From Ulota crispa (taxonomy: Eukaryota > Streptophyta > Bryopsida > Orthotrichales > Orthotrichaceae), in NCBI GenBank assembly GCA_963920765.1, contig OY987244.1, positions 18,332,358 to 18,396,357 of the forward strand: a stretch of 64,000 bases of DNA. Direction: 5' to 3'. Shown here piece after piece: positions 25,071 through 36,278 of the stretch. Below the pieces are notes generated by a model. It worked only from the letters and a program-made list of their open reading frames with translations, searched no databases and was not told where the DNA came from. How positions within the stretch are numbered: the first letter of the stretch is position 1; each line of letters begins with the position of its first letter. A program made the translations under genes and the position numbers.

Positions 25071-27314
25071 TCACTGGCCACGTCCTCGACTTGGACTAGC
25101 CGAAGAAAAGTTGTTGACAACAGTCTGCAACGTTGAGAAAAGATCTTCCAGCAGCACTTGCTCATGTTGACGAACCTGGATCCAAGGTCAAAAATTTAAG
25201 GTCAAAACGTAGGTTGCAATCTGTAACAAAATCCCTAATTAGAATTTACATGTTATCTGCTCCTGTATCTCCTAAACAACCAAAGAGATTACAAACCTGT
25301 GCCAAGGAGATGATTGTTGTAGTCTACTGTAAGCTAGTGTGAGTTAGTAGTTGATTGGATTACCCTGAAGTGCAGGGAGTACACTATCGTGTTTTCCCGA
25401 GTGACGAACGTCACAGACAGAACCTGCAGGCGGTAATCTTTGAGCGTGGACACAATGCGGTCAAGCAAGCCTGAGGATCGGTCTTGTGGGGAGGTTGTGG
25501 TCAAGAAGCAGCTGTGCGTGTTGACAAGAAGAGTCAAATTGGTGCTCAGCATCGATGCTTGGCTCAATCTGGTGCCACTTGCAGGGAAGGTCATCACAGC
25601 AGCCATCGCCGAGGTGTCACGATTCTGCAACACAGCCATGTTCGTTCCCCAATTTGGCAGCCAAGTACTACCTGCCACTGCTTGCAGGTGCTTGATTGCA
25701 ACCTCGACAACTTCCATTTCTTCACAAAGTTTTATGTGCTTCATCATTTCTATCAGCAGCTTTGCTTCGTTCTCCAACCATGTCTACATTTTGGCAACAA
25801 GCTAAGTCAGTTCAATTGGCACAGATCGCATAGAGGGCTGTTAGTTTGTATGCCTGAGGTGTGAGGCTGGAGGGAGTCATTACCTTCAGTGCATCTGACT
25901 GCGGACGGGTTCGGATAATGTCATCCCTCACCTTCATCCTTCGCTGGCATTCTGACCAGAGTCGATTCGCTCGTGGGGTCACATATTGGCTTGGACGGGG
26001 GCTGGGTATTTCATTGATACCAAACCTCATCGGTGGCACTGCCACTGCTACACATGGATTCTGCACATGTGCACCAATGGGACGCTCGGGATAGCGATTA
26101 GCTTGTCCCTGATGTGGCCATCGCTGGACTGATTGGGCTGTAAGTCCATCATCGACTGTTGATGCGCTGTTCGTTGACCCATTCTGAACGCTAGCCGAGC
26201 CAGCCGAGCTTAGCATATTGGTGCAGATGGCTAGCTGTGCCTGCACATCCAAGACCGTGATGCTCCTCAGTGGAGCTGTTTCGACTGTCCAAGTTGATGG
26301 CTGAGAAGAGAGCAGGCTGCAAATTTGGTGGACGGTCCATAGAGCATGGTGCGCATGGTGCGATGGCTCGCATGGTGGGCATGGCTCGCATAGAGCGCAT
26401 GGCTTGATGCTCAAGGAGAAATGTGATGATGACGAGTATCCTACTCCTTGATACCGCTCCAACCATGGTCAATGAGCGACTCGTGCGGATTCAAGCCATG
26501 GAGCCCGTCCGCCGACCTCTCTAGGGGATTCTAGGATAGATGCACCGTCCTAATGAGTTGCAAACCTGCAATAAGCTACTTGGTTGCAAATTGCTGGGAG
26601 GATCGTTACTCACCTCGTGAGTCGGTTCTGGTGAACAGTTGGGATGGTGTTCCTGAGGGGGAGACACAGAATGCGCATTTTCCAAGCCTTGGGGATGCTC
26701 CTTTGGAAACACTTGATGGAGCATGTGTTTCTCTGACCCAGTGAGGAGCTCGAGCTCATGCAGCAGACCGATTAAAAGGTCCGATTTTGGAAGGCCATGC
26801 GTCACATTTGACGGAGCATGAGCACGGTCAAATGACTCCGGATGACTCGTACCACCTGAAATTGAACAAGGAACCACAATCATTCACGACGCTGTGGTGC
26901 TACCTTTTATCCAAAGACTCCAGCAAACGTACTGGCATGCCAAAAAATTGAACCTGCATGATTGGGCAAGAAAATTGAACTCTATGAGTGGGACTTACGT
27001 GACAGTGTACTAGCGCTCGAACGGAAATCCTGAAAGCATGGGGAGCTGATGCTCTGCGACGACGATAGATTTCCAAACTCATGGGCAGTAGTAGCAGGCA
27101 CATTCGCATCGTCAATGCCACCACTTGTTTGTAACTGGGTGGGATCGAATTCCAATATGGGCAGGACGTTCAAATCGATCAAATTTTGTTGCATATGCAT
27201 CGGCCCAGAAGGTGGCGCCAAGGACAATCCCATGATACCACTTGGTGCACAGTCGTGAGCGGCTGCATGATGCTGCGGAATGGTGGAAGCAGCAGGAAGG
27301 CGAGCAGGTGCCAT
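25071..27314 (-). pseudogene. bHLH transcription factor paralogue, copy 1 (decayed)
   Basis: All four exons of the copy 2 gene can be traced: 27314-26999, 26855-25884, 25783-25364 and 25175-25071, each with GT-AG borders at the same positions. Exon 1 starts MAPARLPAASTI and contains DLNVLP. Exon 3 encodes helix 2 (IEMMKHIKLCEEMEVVE) and the ACT-like core (GLLDRIVSTLKDYRLQVLSV). Exon 4 ends SSASPSRGRGQ. Exon 2 is damaged: the homologous frame changes several times between about 26560 and 26330, a stop follows RCIYPRIP, and a CGCATGG-rich repeat has expanded at about 26330-26405. The basic region reads SECQRR instead of SERDRR, and the lysine-rich stretch of copy 2 is missing. A shortened product from the open 3' half is possible. 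The upstream leader is well conserved. Confidence 0.75.
26330..26405 (-). repeat. Imperfect CGCATGG-type repeat expansion in copy 1 exon 2
   Basis: Repeated GCGCATGG/GCTCGCATGG units on the plus strand are absent from the matching place in copies 2 and 3 (before the MDRPP motif). The expansion switches the reading frame; the frame returns near ETAPLRSITVLD about 20 codons later. Confidence 0.65.
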
Positions 27315-27702
27315 AGTGCTTGCAATGTTGCAGAGAGAGAGCGTGCAGACTGAAATGTGTTAGAAACGAAGAGTATGACTAACCAAATGCAGAAACGCCC
27401 GCTTTCAAGGCAGTGTTCGGAGTGACGAGTGCCGCACATCAGGCACGCTGTGTGTATTTTTCCTATTCTTCCTCTCCAAGTGGATTCGTAACCGATTAAG
27501 AGACGATCTAGAGGAAATGGTGAGTTCAGACGGGTTGTCGTGACACGGTTACGGATTGAAAGCAACACCAAGGGCGGTGGGTGAAGATTCAATCTGCATG
27601 CAGCTTCAAAGTTGAGTACAGGATGGGCTTAATTAGCCCGGGCTATTTGCAGTTACTGTCATTGGCACCATCCACAATGGGGACCCAGCAGCCAGCACCC
27701 GC

Positions 27703-28008
27703 TCAGCTCAGGCTATTGTACATCCCTCGCTTCTTGGCCGCAGTTGGGCAACAGGTCACAACATGATGGCACACATTGCGTGAGAGAGGAGGGGCCTCCC
27801 AAAGTCCTGATTCTATCAAGTAATCAAAGCAACGACTCTGTGCTGAAGATCCTCCCTTTATTCTTCTTTCTCCCTTCCCTAGGAGGTCTTGGTATATGCT
27901 TTTGAAGCCGTAGTAGACGCCAGTCCTTGTCACCATTTGTGAAAGCTTTCGGACAATGATTTGGGCCTGGAACTCTAGGATTTCTATATCTGCGCATGTG
28001 TTATGCAT
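27703..28008 (-). other. Possible upstream open frame in the copy 1 leader
   Basis: A frame of 101 codons beginning MHNTCADIEILEF lies within the conserved leader. Around TGVYYGFKSIYQDLL it aligns with TGILNAFKGIFQEQI in copy 2 in the same frame. It could be an upstream ORF of a long leader or chance. No known domain was recognised. Confidence 0.25.
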
Positions 28009-28127
28009 GTGTTGCTGAAGGGATTGAAGGTACTCAACTACTCAAGGTGCAAAATTTCGGTTCAAACCTGGCCTGTGGGATCAGTGGGATGCGTATGCAG
28101 CTAGACTAAGTGCGATATTATGACTGC

Positions 28128-28134
28128 TTTTATA
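28128..28134 (-). promoter_or_regulatory. Candidate TATA box of bHLH copy 1
   Basis: TATAAAAGC on the minus strand lies 820 bp before the ATG, inside the block conserved with copy 2, after GGAGCACTGG. Confidence 0.45.
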
Positions 28135-28210
28135 CCAGTGCTCCACTGGCCAGCGATCTGCAAATGCGCTTCAAATTTGCTCACAAACTTTAACATTTCT
28201 CAATCCCAGT

Positions 28211-28430
28211 TGCAAACTACAAGCAAATCAATACTCTGGGCTCATAAAAATATCAATCCAAGAGGGAATGACCAGCAGTGTGGGTGCATTACCACCCTGA
28301 ATAATGGCTAAGCCTGGACCATGTTTTTCAACTCTACATTCCTTCCATAAGTTCACCATTGTGTATGAATGAAATTTATGGGGTGGAAGTGAAATTATTC
28401 CTACTTTTTTCACAAACATCAATTTTGTTA
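28211..28430. other. Non-coding spacer
   Basis: Nothing recognisable was seen; the homology with copy 2 upstream sequence has faded here. Confidence 0.5.
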
Positions 28431-29088
28431 AGGGAAAATTTCATGGATACCTCTGAAGTTTGTGATATTTGAATAGAGGGAAAATTTCATGGATACCCCT
28501 TAAGTTTGCAATATTTTCATAGATACCTTGCTTTTTCTGAAATTTCACAAATACCCTAGGACCAAAATTTTTAGCCTTTTTTGTTGTGGTGCATGTCACT
28601 TCCCTTCTTCCTTTGTGTGCATGCATAACAAGAAAAATGCCATAGTAAGTAAATTGAGCCAATCCGTACAAAGTGGGACTTTTGGTTATTTTTCCAAAGA
28701 ATGTCATATTCATTCAATTGGGAATCTGTTGACTCTTCCAAGAATATGCTCTTTTTGGACAAAAAGTTCATTACCTTCTGAAATATTGGACACAATTTGT
28801 TAGCTAGATTTGAGGTGACCTACTCAATTCAAAATTTCAAATTGAGGTGACTATTTTGGATTGAGGTGAGGTACAAAATGGTACCTCTGTTTTTTCCAAT
28901 TTACCTAATATGGCTTTCAAAGTAGTGTGCACACTAAGGGGAAGGAAGTAACATCACTAACATGCACAACAAAACAAATACTTCAAAATTTTGGTCCAAG
29001 GGTATTTGTGAAATTTCTGAAAAAGTAAGGGTATCTAACTATCTATGAAAATATTGCAAACTTTAGGGTTACCCATGAAATTTTCCCT
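28431..29088. mobile_element. MITE with AGGGAAAATTTCATGG ends, carrying a nested MITE
   Basis: The left end AGGGAAAATTTCATGGATAC is present twice (28431 and 28478), as if one copy entered the end of another. The inverse GGGTTACCCATGAAATTTTC closes at 29088. The same ends bound the intron insertion at 40121-40422. A degraded AACACC-family MITE lies inside at about 28703-28918. Confidence 0.65.
28703..28918. mobile_element. Degraded AACACC-family MITE
   Basis: TCATATTCATTCAATTGGGA at the left, and GGTACAAAATGGTACCTC with CCAATTTACCTAATATGG at the right, match the family consensus. It lies inside the AGGG-end MITE. Confidence 0.5.
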
Positions 29089-29104
29089 TGAATATTTACC
29101 CTTG

Positions 29105-29260
29105 GTTTTTCAGAAATTGCACAAACTTCCTTGGACCATAATTTTTAGATGTTTGTTCTATTGTGCATGCCACTAATTGACTTCTTCCTTTGTGTGTAAG
29201 TTCCTTCTTTTTTGTTCTCTTGCACTCCTTGCTTTGACATTGGTCATCCTGGGTGGATCA
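29105..29260. repeat. Fragment of the AGGG-end MITE family
   Basis: TTTTTCAGAAATTGCACAAA and CTTGGACCATAATTTT match 40170-40215 in the same order; no terminal ends are present. Confidence 0.5.
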
Positions 29261-31281
29261 CTTAGCGCATTTTAGAAACCATGTGTGACATAATATAGCA
29301 AAGGATTTATTCATAAGAGATAAAATTTATAAAAAACTTACAACTAAATTAGGGAGCACTCAAATTGATAAATGTAGTATAAATAATATAGGTATCTATT
29401 TATAGTGGTGCATTAATTTTTTGTAAAAGTAATGTAGGAGTTGATTACTGGTTTTACGGTACCATGAGGTATCTTATGTATACCAAGCTTGGTCTAGGAT
29501 ATTTAGTATGCCGCGTAGTATATACTATGTGTTGGATGAAAAGTTGAAGCCACTTGAATGAATGGTTAATGAAGGACATTTTTTCGTCCAAGTAGTACCT
29601 ATAAGGATTTGCACATTACAATTTTAGGGTTCCAGCCTTACCATTTCACAAAATTTGATTGCTGACTCCGTTTTGTCCCCAAAAACTTTGCTATTGTGTG
29701 TGTAAGAGAGCATATGGACATTGTTGTTCAATTTTGTTGTGTGAGGGTTCATTTCTAGAAAATTGGCTTTACCTAAGCTCTCTACGTTCATATTGCAGAA
29801 AACAAAAATTGTCCAAAGTTATTAACCACTACATTTGAAATATAAATAATATAGTGTGGAAAAAAATGGAAGTGTCTAGGTTTTATAAGTAATTATAGGG
29901 TATCACTAAATAGGCTCATAACCCAAATTATGTAATTAAAGGGACCCTTTTATTTATGCCCAGGAAATAAATAGCCCCCTAAAAATTATCCCCTTGTTGC
30001 ACGAGGGTACCCAAATATACAAAAAGTGATCTACCCGAGTTGGTCATTAAAGAAGTAGCTTGCACAACTTGGGGGAGTCACTCTTCAATTTTTAGTAAAC
30101 TGTGTGAGATAAAAAAGAGGGTCAATTTTACTCATTGGAGAAAAAATTTATATCTTTTTTAGATTTAACATAGCATTAGAAAAATATGTCTTATTTCATT
30201 ATATGTAAAATAGGGTGGTGTGTAATCCTCCAATTTAGAATACTATAGAAAAAAAAGGTGGGAATTATAGGATTACTCTAAAAGAGTTTAGTAGGATGAG
30301 TGTAGGGTTTAGAGTTCATGAGCAATATGGATGAAAAATGGTTTTTCTGTCCAGGATTTGGGTTGTAATGATTTAGGGTTTAGTAACAGGCTCTAGGGTA
30401 ATTGAAGAAGGGTCAGGCGTGCTAGCAAAGGCTGGCATTATTGTGGAATCTCGAGAGTAGGGTTTGTACTAGCAAGCACATTAGATTCTTTATATGCTAG
30501 CTTCTTTACATGCTGTTATGCTAAGCTTACCATTGCTCTTGCTAACACTTACCTAGGTTCTCCTATTTAAGATTGCTTTCTTGCTATTTGCAATTTTTTT
30601 CTCCCTGGATCATGTGAGCCGCTAAAAGTGGCGGCAAGGGTGCTGTGCAATTGAAGTTTCTCATCCTCCTTACAGAATTTTCCTCACAGCATTGTACTTG
30701 CAAGTGCGAGAGTGTGAGCTTTGTGGAGTTTGCGTTTAGGGTTGGATTTGTTTTCTTCCTTGGCTTGTTTAGGATTGGATTTCTTATCTTTTTCCGCCAA
30801 CAATGGTGGTGGAAGTCGGCGTTATGGCTTAGTTGTTTTTGCAGTTCTTGACAGTAAGAGCTCAAATTCACACTTAGACTTACCTGCTGTCCTCTGCCTG
30901 GTTTTCTTCCTTTCCTCTTTTCTATTCTATTTTAGGGTTCAATGCTTCATAACTCGTCGGTTGTCGTTTCTTGAGTATGCAATATGCATGTAGTTGAGGG
31001 TAATCTGAATTTTTAGGAATGAATTAGGATTTAGGAAGGTTGCTTTGTAAATATGGTTTGAGAGACTTGCTATGTGTTAAATTCTTATGCTATATTCTTG
31101 CGGGCCAAAGTCTTCTATAAATCCATTGTATGCACATAATTTTTTCTCATCATACTTTTGTATTTGTAAAAAAAATAGGGTTTGAAAAATTAGGTCATAT
31201 AACCATTTAGAAATAAGTAGAGGGTACCCTAAAATACACTAAAGTAGCTTATTATCTAAAGAAAGGGAGGACAAATTTACC
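29261..31281. other. Non-coding, with a GC-richer patch at about 30580-30990
   Basis: At 30584-30993 both strands hold open frames of 90-95 codons, and the plus frame includes SRRYGLVVFAVLDSK. Neither shows a known domain, a conserved partner or a clear splice site, so I do not call a gene. Confidence 0.4.
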
Positions 31282-31825
31282 TTAACCCCTAAATGCCCAA
31301 GGGGGTAAATGCAAAACATAGATGTATTATAAAATAATACTTACGTAACTTTGATGAAGTTTGCTCCAAAAGAGAAAACAAGAATCATGATGTTTAGTAA
31401 TTATCCATGTAGTCAAACATTCAAAAAAAGTTATGGATTTTTATTTAATGAATTTAGAAGCATTTTCCATTTAATATGCACCAAAATTACAAATTTTGTT
31501 CATAGATTTTAAATTTTGGTATGATTGGTTAAAATCATACATTCTATTATAAACTTCAAAAATGTAATCTTTTCAAAGGAGAGAACATCATCAGTTTTTC
31601 CAAAATAGTAAATTTTATAACATTAGCAAATATTGAAGTGTGTCTTTGAAAAATTCTCCTTGATGGAGTTTAACTTGGATTGACATGATTCAAGTTAGGT
31701 TGGAAAGTAGACTTGATTTTCTATTTAATTTTTTAAATTTTTAAAAAAAATTTATTTCCATCTTAGGCAGTCCGCAAAAAAAGAGCAACGACTAGAAAAT
31801 GGTCAATTGAGTGCTTAGGGGTTAA
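31282..31825. mobile_element. TTAA-family DNA element
   Basis: TTAA lies at 31282-31285 and 31822-31825. The left end CCCCTAAATGCCCAAGG belongs to the GCCCAAGG subfamily; the right end, read inward, is CCCCTAAGCACTC. About 540 bp, non-coding. Confidence 0.6.
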
Positions 31826-31865
31826 AGAGTCTAAATATCCCCCATTTGATTACCCCATTATTGCA

Positions 31866-32280
31866 AGTGGTATCCAATTGTAAAGGGGTGTGACCCCCCG
31901 AGTTGCACAACAAACCAAATGCCTAAAAATAATGATCCAAGGAAATTTAACACCATATTCATTAAATTGGGTCAAAATATTCATTTTGGGATTTTTGAAG
32001 GTTTGGGGTGATCACCCCAAACTAGCTCCAATGTTTTTTTTGTACATGTGTCCTCACTTGAGAGGAGAAATTTGTGAGGGAAAATATCTTAGTGGCTTAG
32101 ACTAAATTTGATATTTGTGAATCTAATTTGAGGTAACTTTTGGGTTTAAGATAGAGTACAAAATGGTACCTTTGTTTTTCCCAATCTACCTAATATGACT
32201 TTATTTGTATAATTTTTGAAAAACTAAGGGTACCCATACCAATATGGCAAACTTTAGAGGTATTCATGAAATTTCCCCCT
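31866..32280. mobile_element. AGGG-end MITE remnant with nested AACACC-family MITE
   Basis: The right end TATTCATGAAATTTCCCCCT at 32280 and the internal GCCTAAAAATAATGATCCAA match the intron insertion at 40121-40422. An AACACC-family copy interrupts it at 31949-32202, starting AACACCATATTCATTAAATT and ending ACCTAATATGACTT. Confidence 0.55.
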
Positions 32281-33441
32281 TTTGTTAAACATGTGGTACT
32301 CATGTGCTAAAAATAGTGAAAAATCTTCACAGTGGTTTAAGTTCTCAAATTAAGAATGACATGAATTTTAGGTTTAGAAGAGGCTACCTAAATCGTGCCA
32401 AATTAATGGCATATTAGTATATAACCAGTTTATTGAAATTGGCCTTCGAGGTGATTACTACTTAGTAGGTGTGACCAAGATTTCATTAAATGCAATAGAG
32501 TAGGAAGATTATGAGTTTCTAAACAAAATGACAAATTAATCCTAAAGTTTATAGAGATGATTGTGTTTTCTATATGTATGTGTATGATAGCGTAGTGAAT
32601 TTAACTGAATATCAACAAGGTTTTCATTTGTCATCTTTGACTAACTTTCTCAATTTGATTTTCCACTAGACAGTGAACAATGATATTTAGGCTTTAGCTT
32701 AATATATCTAAGAGATGCAAGAACAAAAAAAAATAGAGGGCTCAATTTTAAAGATGGGTTGGGCTTTATGAAATATATATCTTGTAAGTTGTAACTTACT
32801 TGAGTTGTGTGATTTCGAATTGTGGAACACAAACACACAAAAACTTTGAAGTTTGGAAATGGCCAAACATACAATGGAGCAAAGTGATGGTAGAAAATAG
32901 AAGGAAATTAAAACCTTTTGCAAATCTTATTTGGTTGATCATCCACATCCACAACACCTACTTCACTCACTAAAGATTTTTTGAAAATTGTTGTTTTGAA
33001 GTTGGATTGTGATGTTAGTGCTAGTCTCTTGAAGCAAAACGAGAATCTTGTATATGCTTTCTTGTTTTAGAGTAATAACTACAAATGTGCAATTCTCTTT
33101 CTCCAACTTGCATGGAATGACATTATAGAAGCATAATAATTGTTTAGATGTTTACTAGTGTAAAAAGGTGTTTTGAAGTTTAACTTTAATTGTAACTACA
33201 ATATTTTGGTCTAAGAACTATTTTTTGTATTTTATGGAGAGCTTTGGCCTATAAGATTTCAAAAACCTTGCCCATTTGTTAACAGTCTACAAGATTTCCT
33301 ATTTGTCATTAAAAGGTGGTAACCACATATTTGTGCTTGCATTGGGACTAAAAATTTTGTAACGGTACATGGAGAAATGATGAAAAAATGATATAAAAGA
33401 AAAATAAACCTGGAAACAATGGTAAACGGTTTGACTGGACA
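32281..33441. other. AT-rich non-coding stretch
   Basis: Nothing recognisable was seen. Confidence 0.5.
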
Positions 33442-34347
33442 ATAACCCCTAAATGCCCAAGGGTGTTTTTCTTGTTTTTGGAAGGTAGTTTTGAAGTTTT
33501 TGAATTGTCCTTGTAAGACCATTTTTAAACATCAAAACAAAATTGCAATTGTTGAATCTTGAACTTCAAGGTTTCTAGATGGCACTGCCCAAAAAGAATC
33601 CAAAATGGCCTCGCTGATTTTAAGATGTTGGTGATTGAATGATGATGAGTATGGATTTTTTTGCTTTTTTTGGAGCTGCCCAAAACTTCTAATGCAAATT
33701 GGCAACTTTTGGATACGAAATTGGGAAACAACCACTTAGGATGCATTAGTGTTTATTGTTGTTACTTCAAAATCAATGGCCCCTCTTCCAAATCCATGAC
33801 TACAATTTCACAAATGAGCTTGCAATGCAATTGTCAAAACACAACTGTCTAATACAAAAAAAACATTTAGCCTCAATTATTGACTAAAAATCATTACAAA
33901 TGAAATATTTTCAATAGTGAATAGATTCTAATTTTAGTAACAAAGACATTCCAAGTGAAATTAGTCTAAAAGCACTTTTAGATTTTGTTAGATGTCAAAA
34001 TTTCAGAAAAAAGGCCCTTATTGCCCAAGGGAGTGCCCAAGGGAAATCTTCACCTTTTGTTCAACATGATGCTTGTCTTTTCAATGTGGCAACTTCTCAT
34101 AGGCTTTGTGACACTATTCACAACACTATTCATGACAGAAAATGTATGCTTGTAGTTAACCTTCCACCAAAAACACATTTAATAAGATATGGAGGAAATT
34201 AAATTTGAACCATGAAGCTAACTTCAATGCGCAACTTTTCCAAAAAAAAATATCAAAACAATAAAATCTATGCCTTCAACAGGGTTTCAAAGTTTTCTGA
34301 AATTTTTTGGACACCACAATCTGGTGCCTTGGGCATTTAGAGGATAA
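33442..34347. mobile_element. TTAA-family element flanked by ATAA
   Basis: The left end is CCCCTAAATGCCCAAGG and the right end CCTTGGGCATTTAGAGG, clear members of the GCCCAAGG subfamily. The flanks are ATAA on both sides (33442-33445 and 34344-34347) instead of TTAA. A matched variant tetranucleotide suggests a real 4-bp target duplication with a non-canonical target, or coincident decay. About 900 bp, non-coding. Confidence 0.6.
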
Positions 34348-34608
34348 ACATGTGAGAAACCTTGATGATTGTTGATGGATAGGATGTGTGCTTTTTATTT
34401 GCAGAAATTATGCAAAGTAGCTGTCAAAGTTTCTAGAAGGACAGACAAGGACAAACAGACTTGAAGCCTACAAAATAGGAACTTAGGTGAATTGCCACTT
34501 TTTATCCAAATTTCATTTTTATATAACTATATCAAAGTTCCTGTAGCACAGGAAGTTCTTTACACTCATTTTTTTTGCAATTCCTTTTTCTAGACTCAGA
34601 TTAGTTAT

Positions 34609-34845
34609 AACACCATATTTGTTAAATTGGGAAAAGGGGAGGTACCATTTTGTACTCCACCTTAAACTAGATTCAAAGATATCAGATTCAATTTAAGCCA
34701 CTAAGATTTTTTCCTTGACAAATTTCTCCTCTTAGGTGAAGGCACATGTACCAAAAAGACGCTGGAGCTCAGATTAAGATGACCACCTTAATTCTTCAAA
34801 AGTCCCAAAATGTACTCTTTTTCCCAATTTAACGAATATGGCGTT
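34609..34845. mobile_element. AACACC-family MITE, 4-bp duplication TTAT
   Basis: The left end is AACACCATATTTGTTAAATT and the right end CCCAATTTAACGAATATGGC plus GTT. TTAT lies at 34605-34608 and 34846-34849. The 237-bp body has GGTACCATTTTGTACTCCAC, shared by most copies. Confidence 0.8.
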
Positions 34846-34849
34846 TTAT

Positions 34850-35474
34850 ACATTAAGTGCTAATACAAAGTTGACTTGAGAGCAAAGTAAATCGAGTCCT
34901 GGGAGGCCTATTTGGCTTAAGTTGTTGCAGATTTAGATGGCGTTTGAGATTTGGATGCATACAATTGTAGTCTTCACAGATCTGGCCATTTGAACTTCAT
35001 AACTTTGGAGATCTCAAATACACCCCTTTGCAAAAAAGCACAAGTAAGCTGAGAAAATTATAAGAAAATTATAGTATCCTTAATTTTGTGAAGAATGTAC
35101 TACCAGTACCCACAAACATTATTCGGTTGCTACTTGGCTACTATCAAATTCTTTGATTGAAGCACTCTGATATTTAATCTAACATTGAAGAAACTATATT
35201 TATAGAAATCATATTCTGGAATATTTTTAGTAAGTTGTAGAATTTGCATTCTATATTTGTGAAATGGTCTCATCTTTTGATGGCATCAAATTTCCAGATA
35301 TAAAAGTCACAAAACTACCCACTTTTACAAATATTGGGATGTCAAACTTTCAATAAAAATAGACTCTCCTAAAACTTACAAACAACAATACCAATTGATA
35401 TTCCACCTTTGCCAATTTGTTATGTATGATGGCATCTTGAGCATACAACCTTCTTGTTTCTACTTTTGTTCTTA
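34850..35474. other. AT-rich non-coding spacer
   Basis: Nothing recognisable was seen. Confidence 0.5.
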
Positions 35475-36019
35475 AACACCATAATTATTCAGTAAATTGG
35501 GAAAAAGAGTACATGAATGTACTTTCACTATTACTATCATTATATAAAATTCAGAATATTACAACAAAAAAACATGCAATTTTTTGTACAATATTGAAGT
35601 CTCAATGATTGCCTATAAGAATTTCAAATAATTTTCAACTTTGAGCTATAGCTATGCTTACATTTATTATGCTTACATTTCTTGTATGCAAGGTTAAGGT
35701 GGAGTACAAAATGGTACCTCCATTTTTCCCAATTTACCTAATATAACACCATATTCATTAAAATGGGAGATTGGGCACCTCCCAAAATAACCAAATGAGA
35801 CATAAAACCTTTCAATTTTAGATCAATTTTGAAAGGTTTTATTACAATTTAGCTTGAATTGAGCTAAATTGCAATAAAGCTTTCTAAGTTTAGGTTAAAA
35901 CTTTCTAATTTTGGGTCAAATTTGGAAGGTTTTATGTCAATTCAACTCAAATTGAGCTGAATTGACATAAAACCTTTTGTCAAATTTCCATTTTAATGAA
36001 TATGAGGTTATATGGTGTT
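35475..36019. mobile_element. AACACC-family MITE interrupted by another copy
   Basis: The left end AACACCATAATTATTCAGTA is at 35475. The right end CCCAATTTACCTAATAT is cut by a second copy (35745-36009) and resumes as GGTGTT at 36014-36019. TCTT flanks both sides if one extra A is allowed at the left. Confidence 0.7.
35745..36009. mobile_element. Inner AACACC-family MITE, 4-bp duplication ATAT
   Basis: ATAT lies at 35741-35744 and 36010-36013 inside the outer copy's terminus. The ends are AACACCATATTCATTAAAAT and CATTTTAATGAATATGAGGT plus T. The body is internally palindromic (AATTTAGCTTGAATTGAGCT). Confidence 0.8.
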
Positions 36020-36159
36020 TCTTTAAAATAGCACCATCTATTCTAATACTTGTAAAATGTAATTTTAAGTACCAAAATTGATGAATTTCAATATTTGATG
36101 TATTACATTTTCAAAATGCATGATTGAGTACTTGTTGGAAATACAAGTGTAAAGAATTG

Positions 36160-36278
36160 AACACCATATTCATTAAATTGGGAATTTTGTAACATTTTGG
36201 GTTGAAGGTGACCAACTTAAACCGACCATAGGATACAACTTGGGAATCTAGTTCTCCCAATTTAATGAACATGGTGTT
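36160..36278. mobile_element. Short AACACC-family MITE, 4-bp duplication ATTG
   Basis: The ends are AACACCATATTCATTAAATT and AATTTAATGAACATGGTGTT. ATTG lies at 36156-36159 and 36279-36282. It is only 119 bp, the shortest copy here. Confidence 0.85.

Larger units (their letters stand above)
27315..28210 (-). promoter_or_regulatory. Upstream region and leader of bHLH copy 1
   Basis: This stretch is collinear with 37090-37979 upstream of copy 2. Shared blocks include TGTTGCTTTCAATCCGTAAC, GATGTGCGGCACTCGTCACT and, just before the ATG, TTGCAAGCACT. It is far less AT-rich than its surroundings. Conservation of about 0.9 kb of untranslated sequence suggests the promoter and leader were duplicated with the gene. 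Which bases are regulatory cannot be told from sequence alone. Confidence 0.6.

Noticed and set aside
25440-25864. Plus-strand open frames of 121 and 126 codons
   Set aside because: They are antisense shadows of exon 3 of bHLH copy 1, whose minus frame shows family motifs and splice sites.
26521-26613. A new intron in bHLH copy 1 starting at the strong donor GTGAGT (26613)
   Set aside because: No acceptor was found that restores the homologous frame through to GVGYSSSS, so decay explains the region better.
30584-30993. Possible small gene in a GC-richer patch
   Set aside because: Open frames on both strands, no known domain, no splice partner, no duplicate to test conservation.
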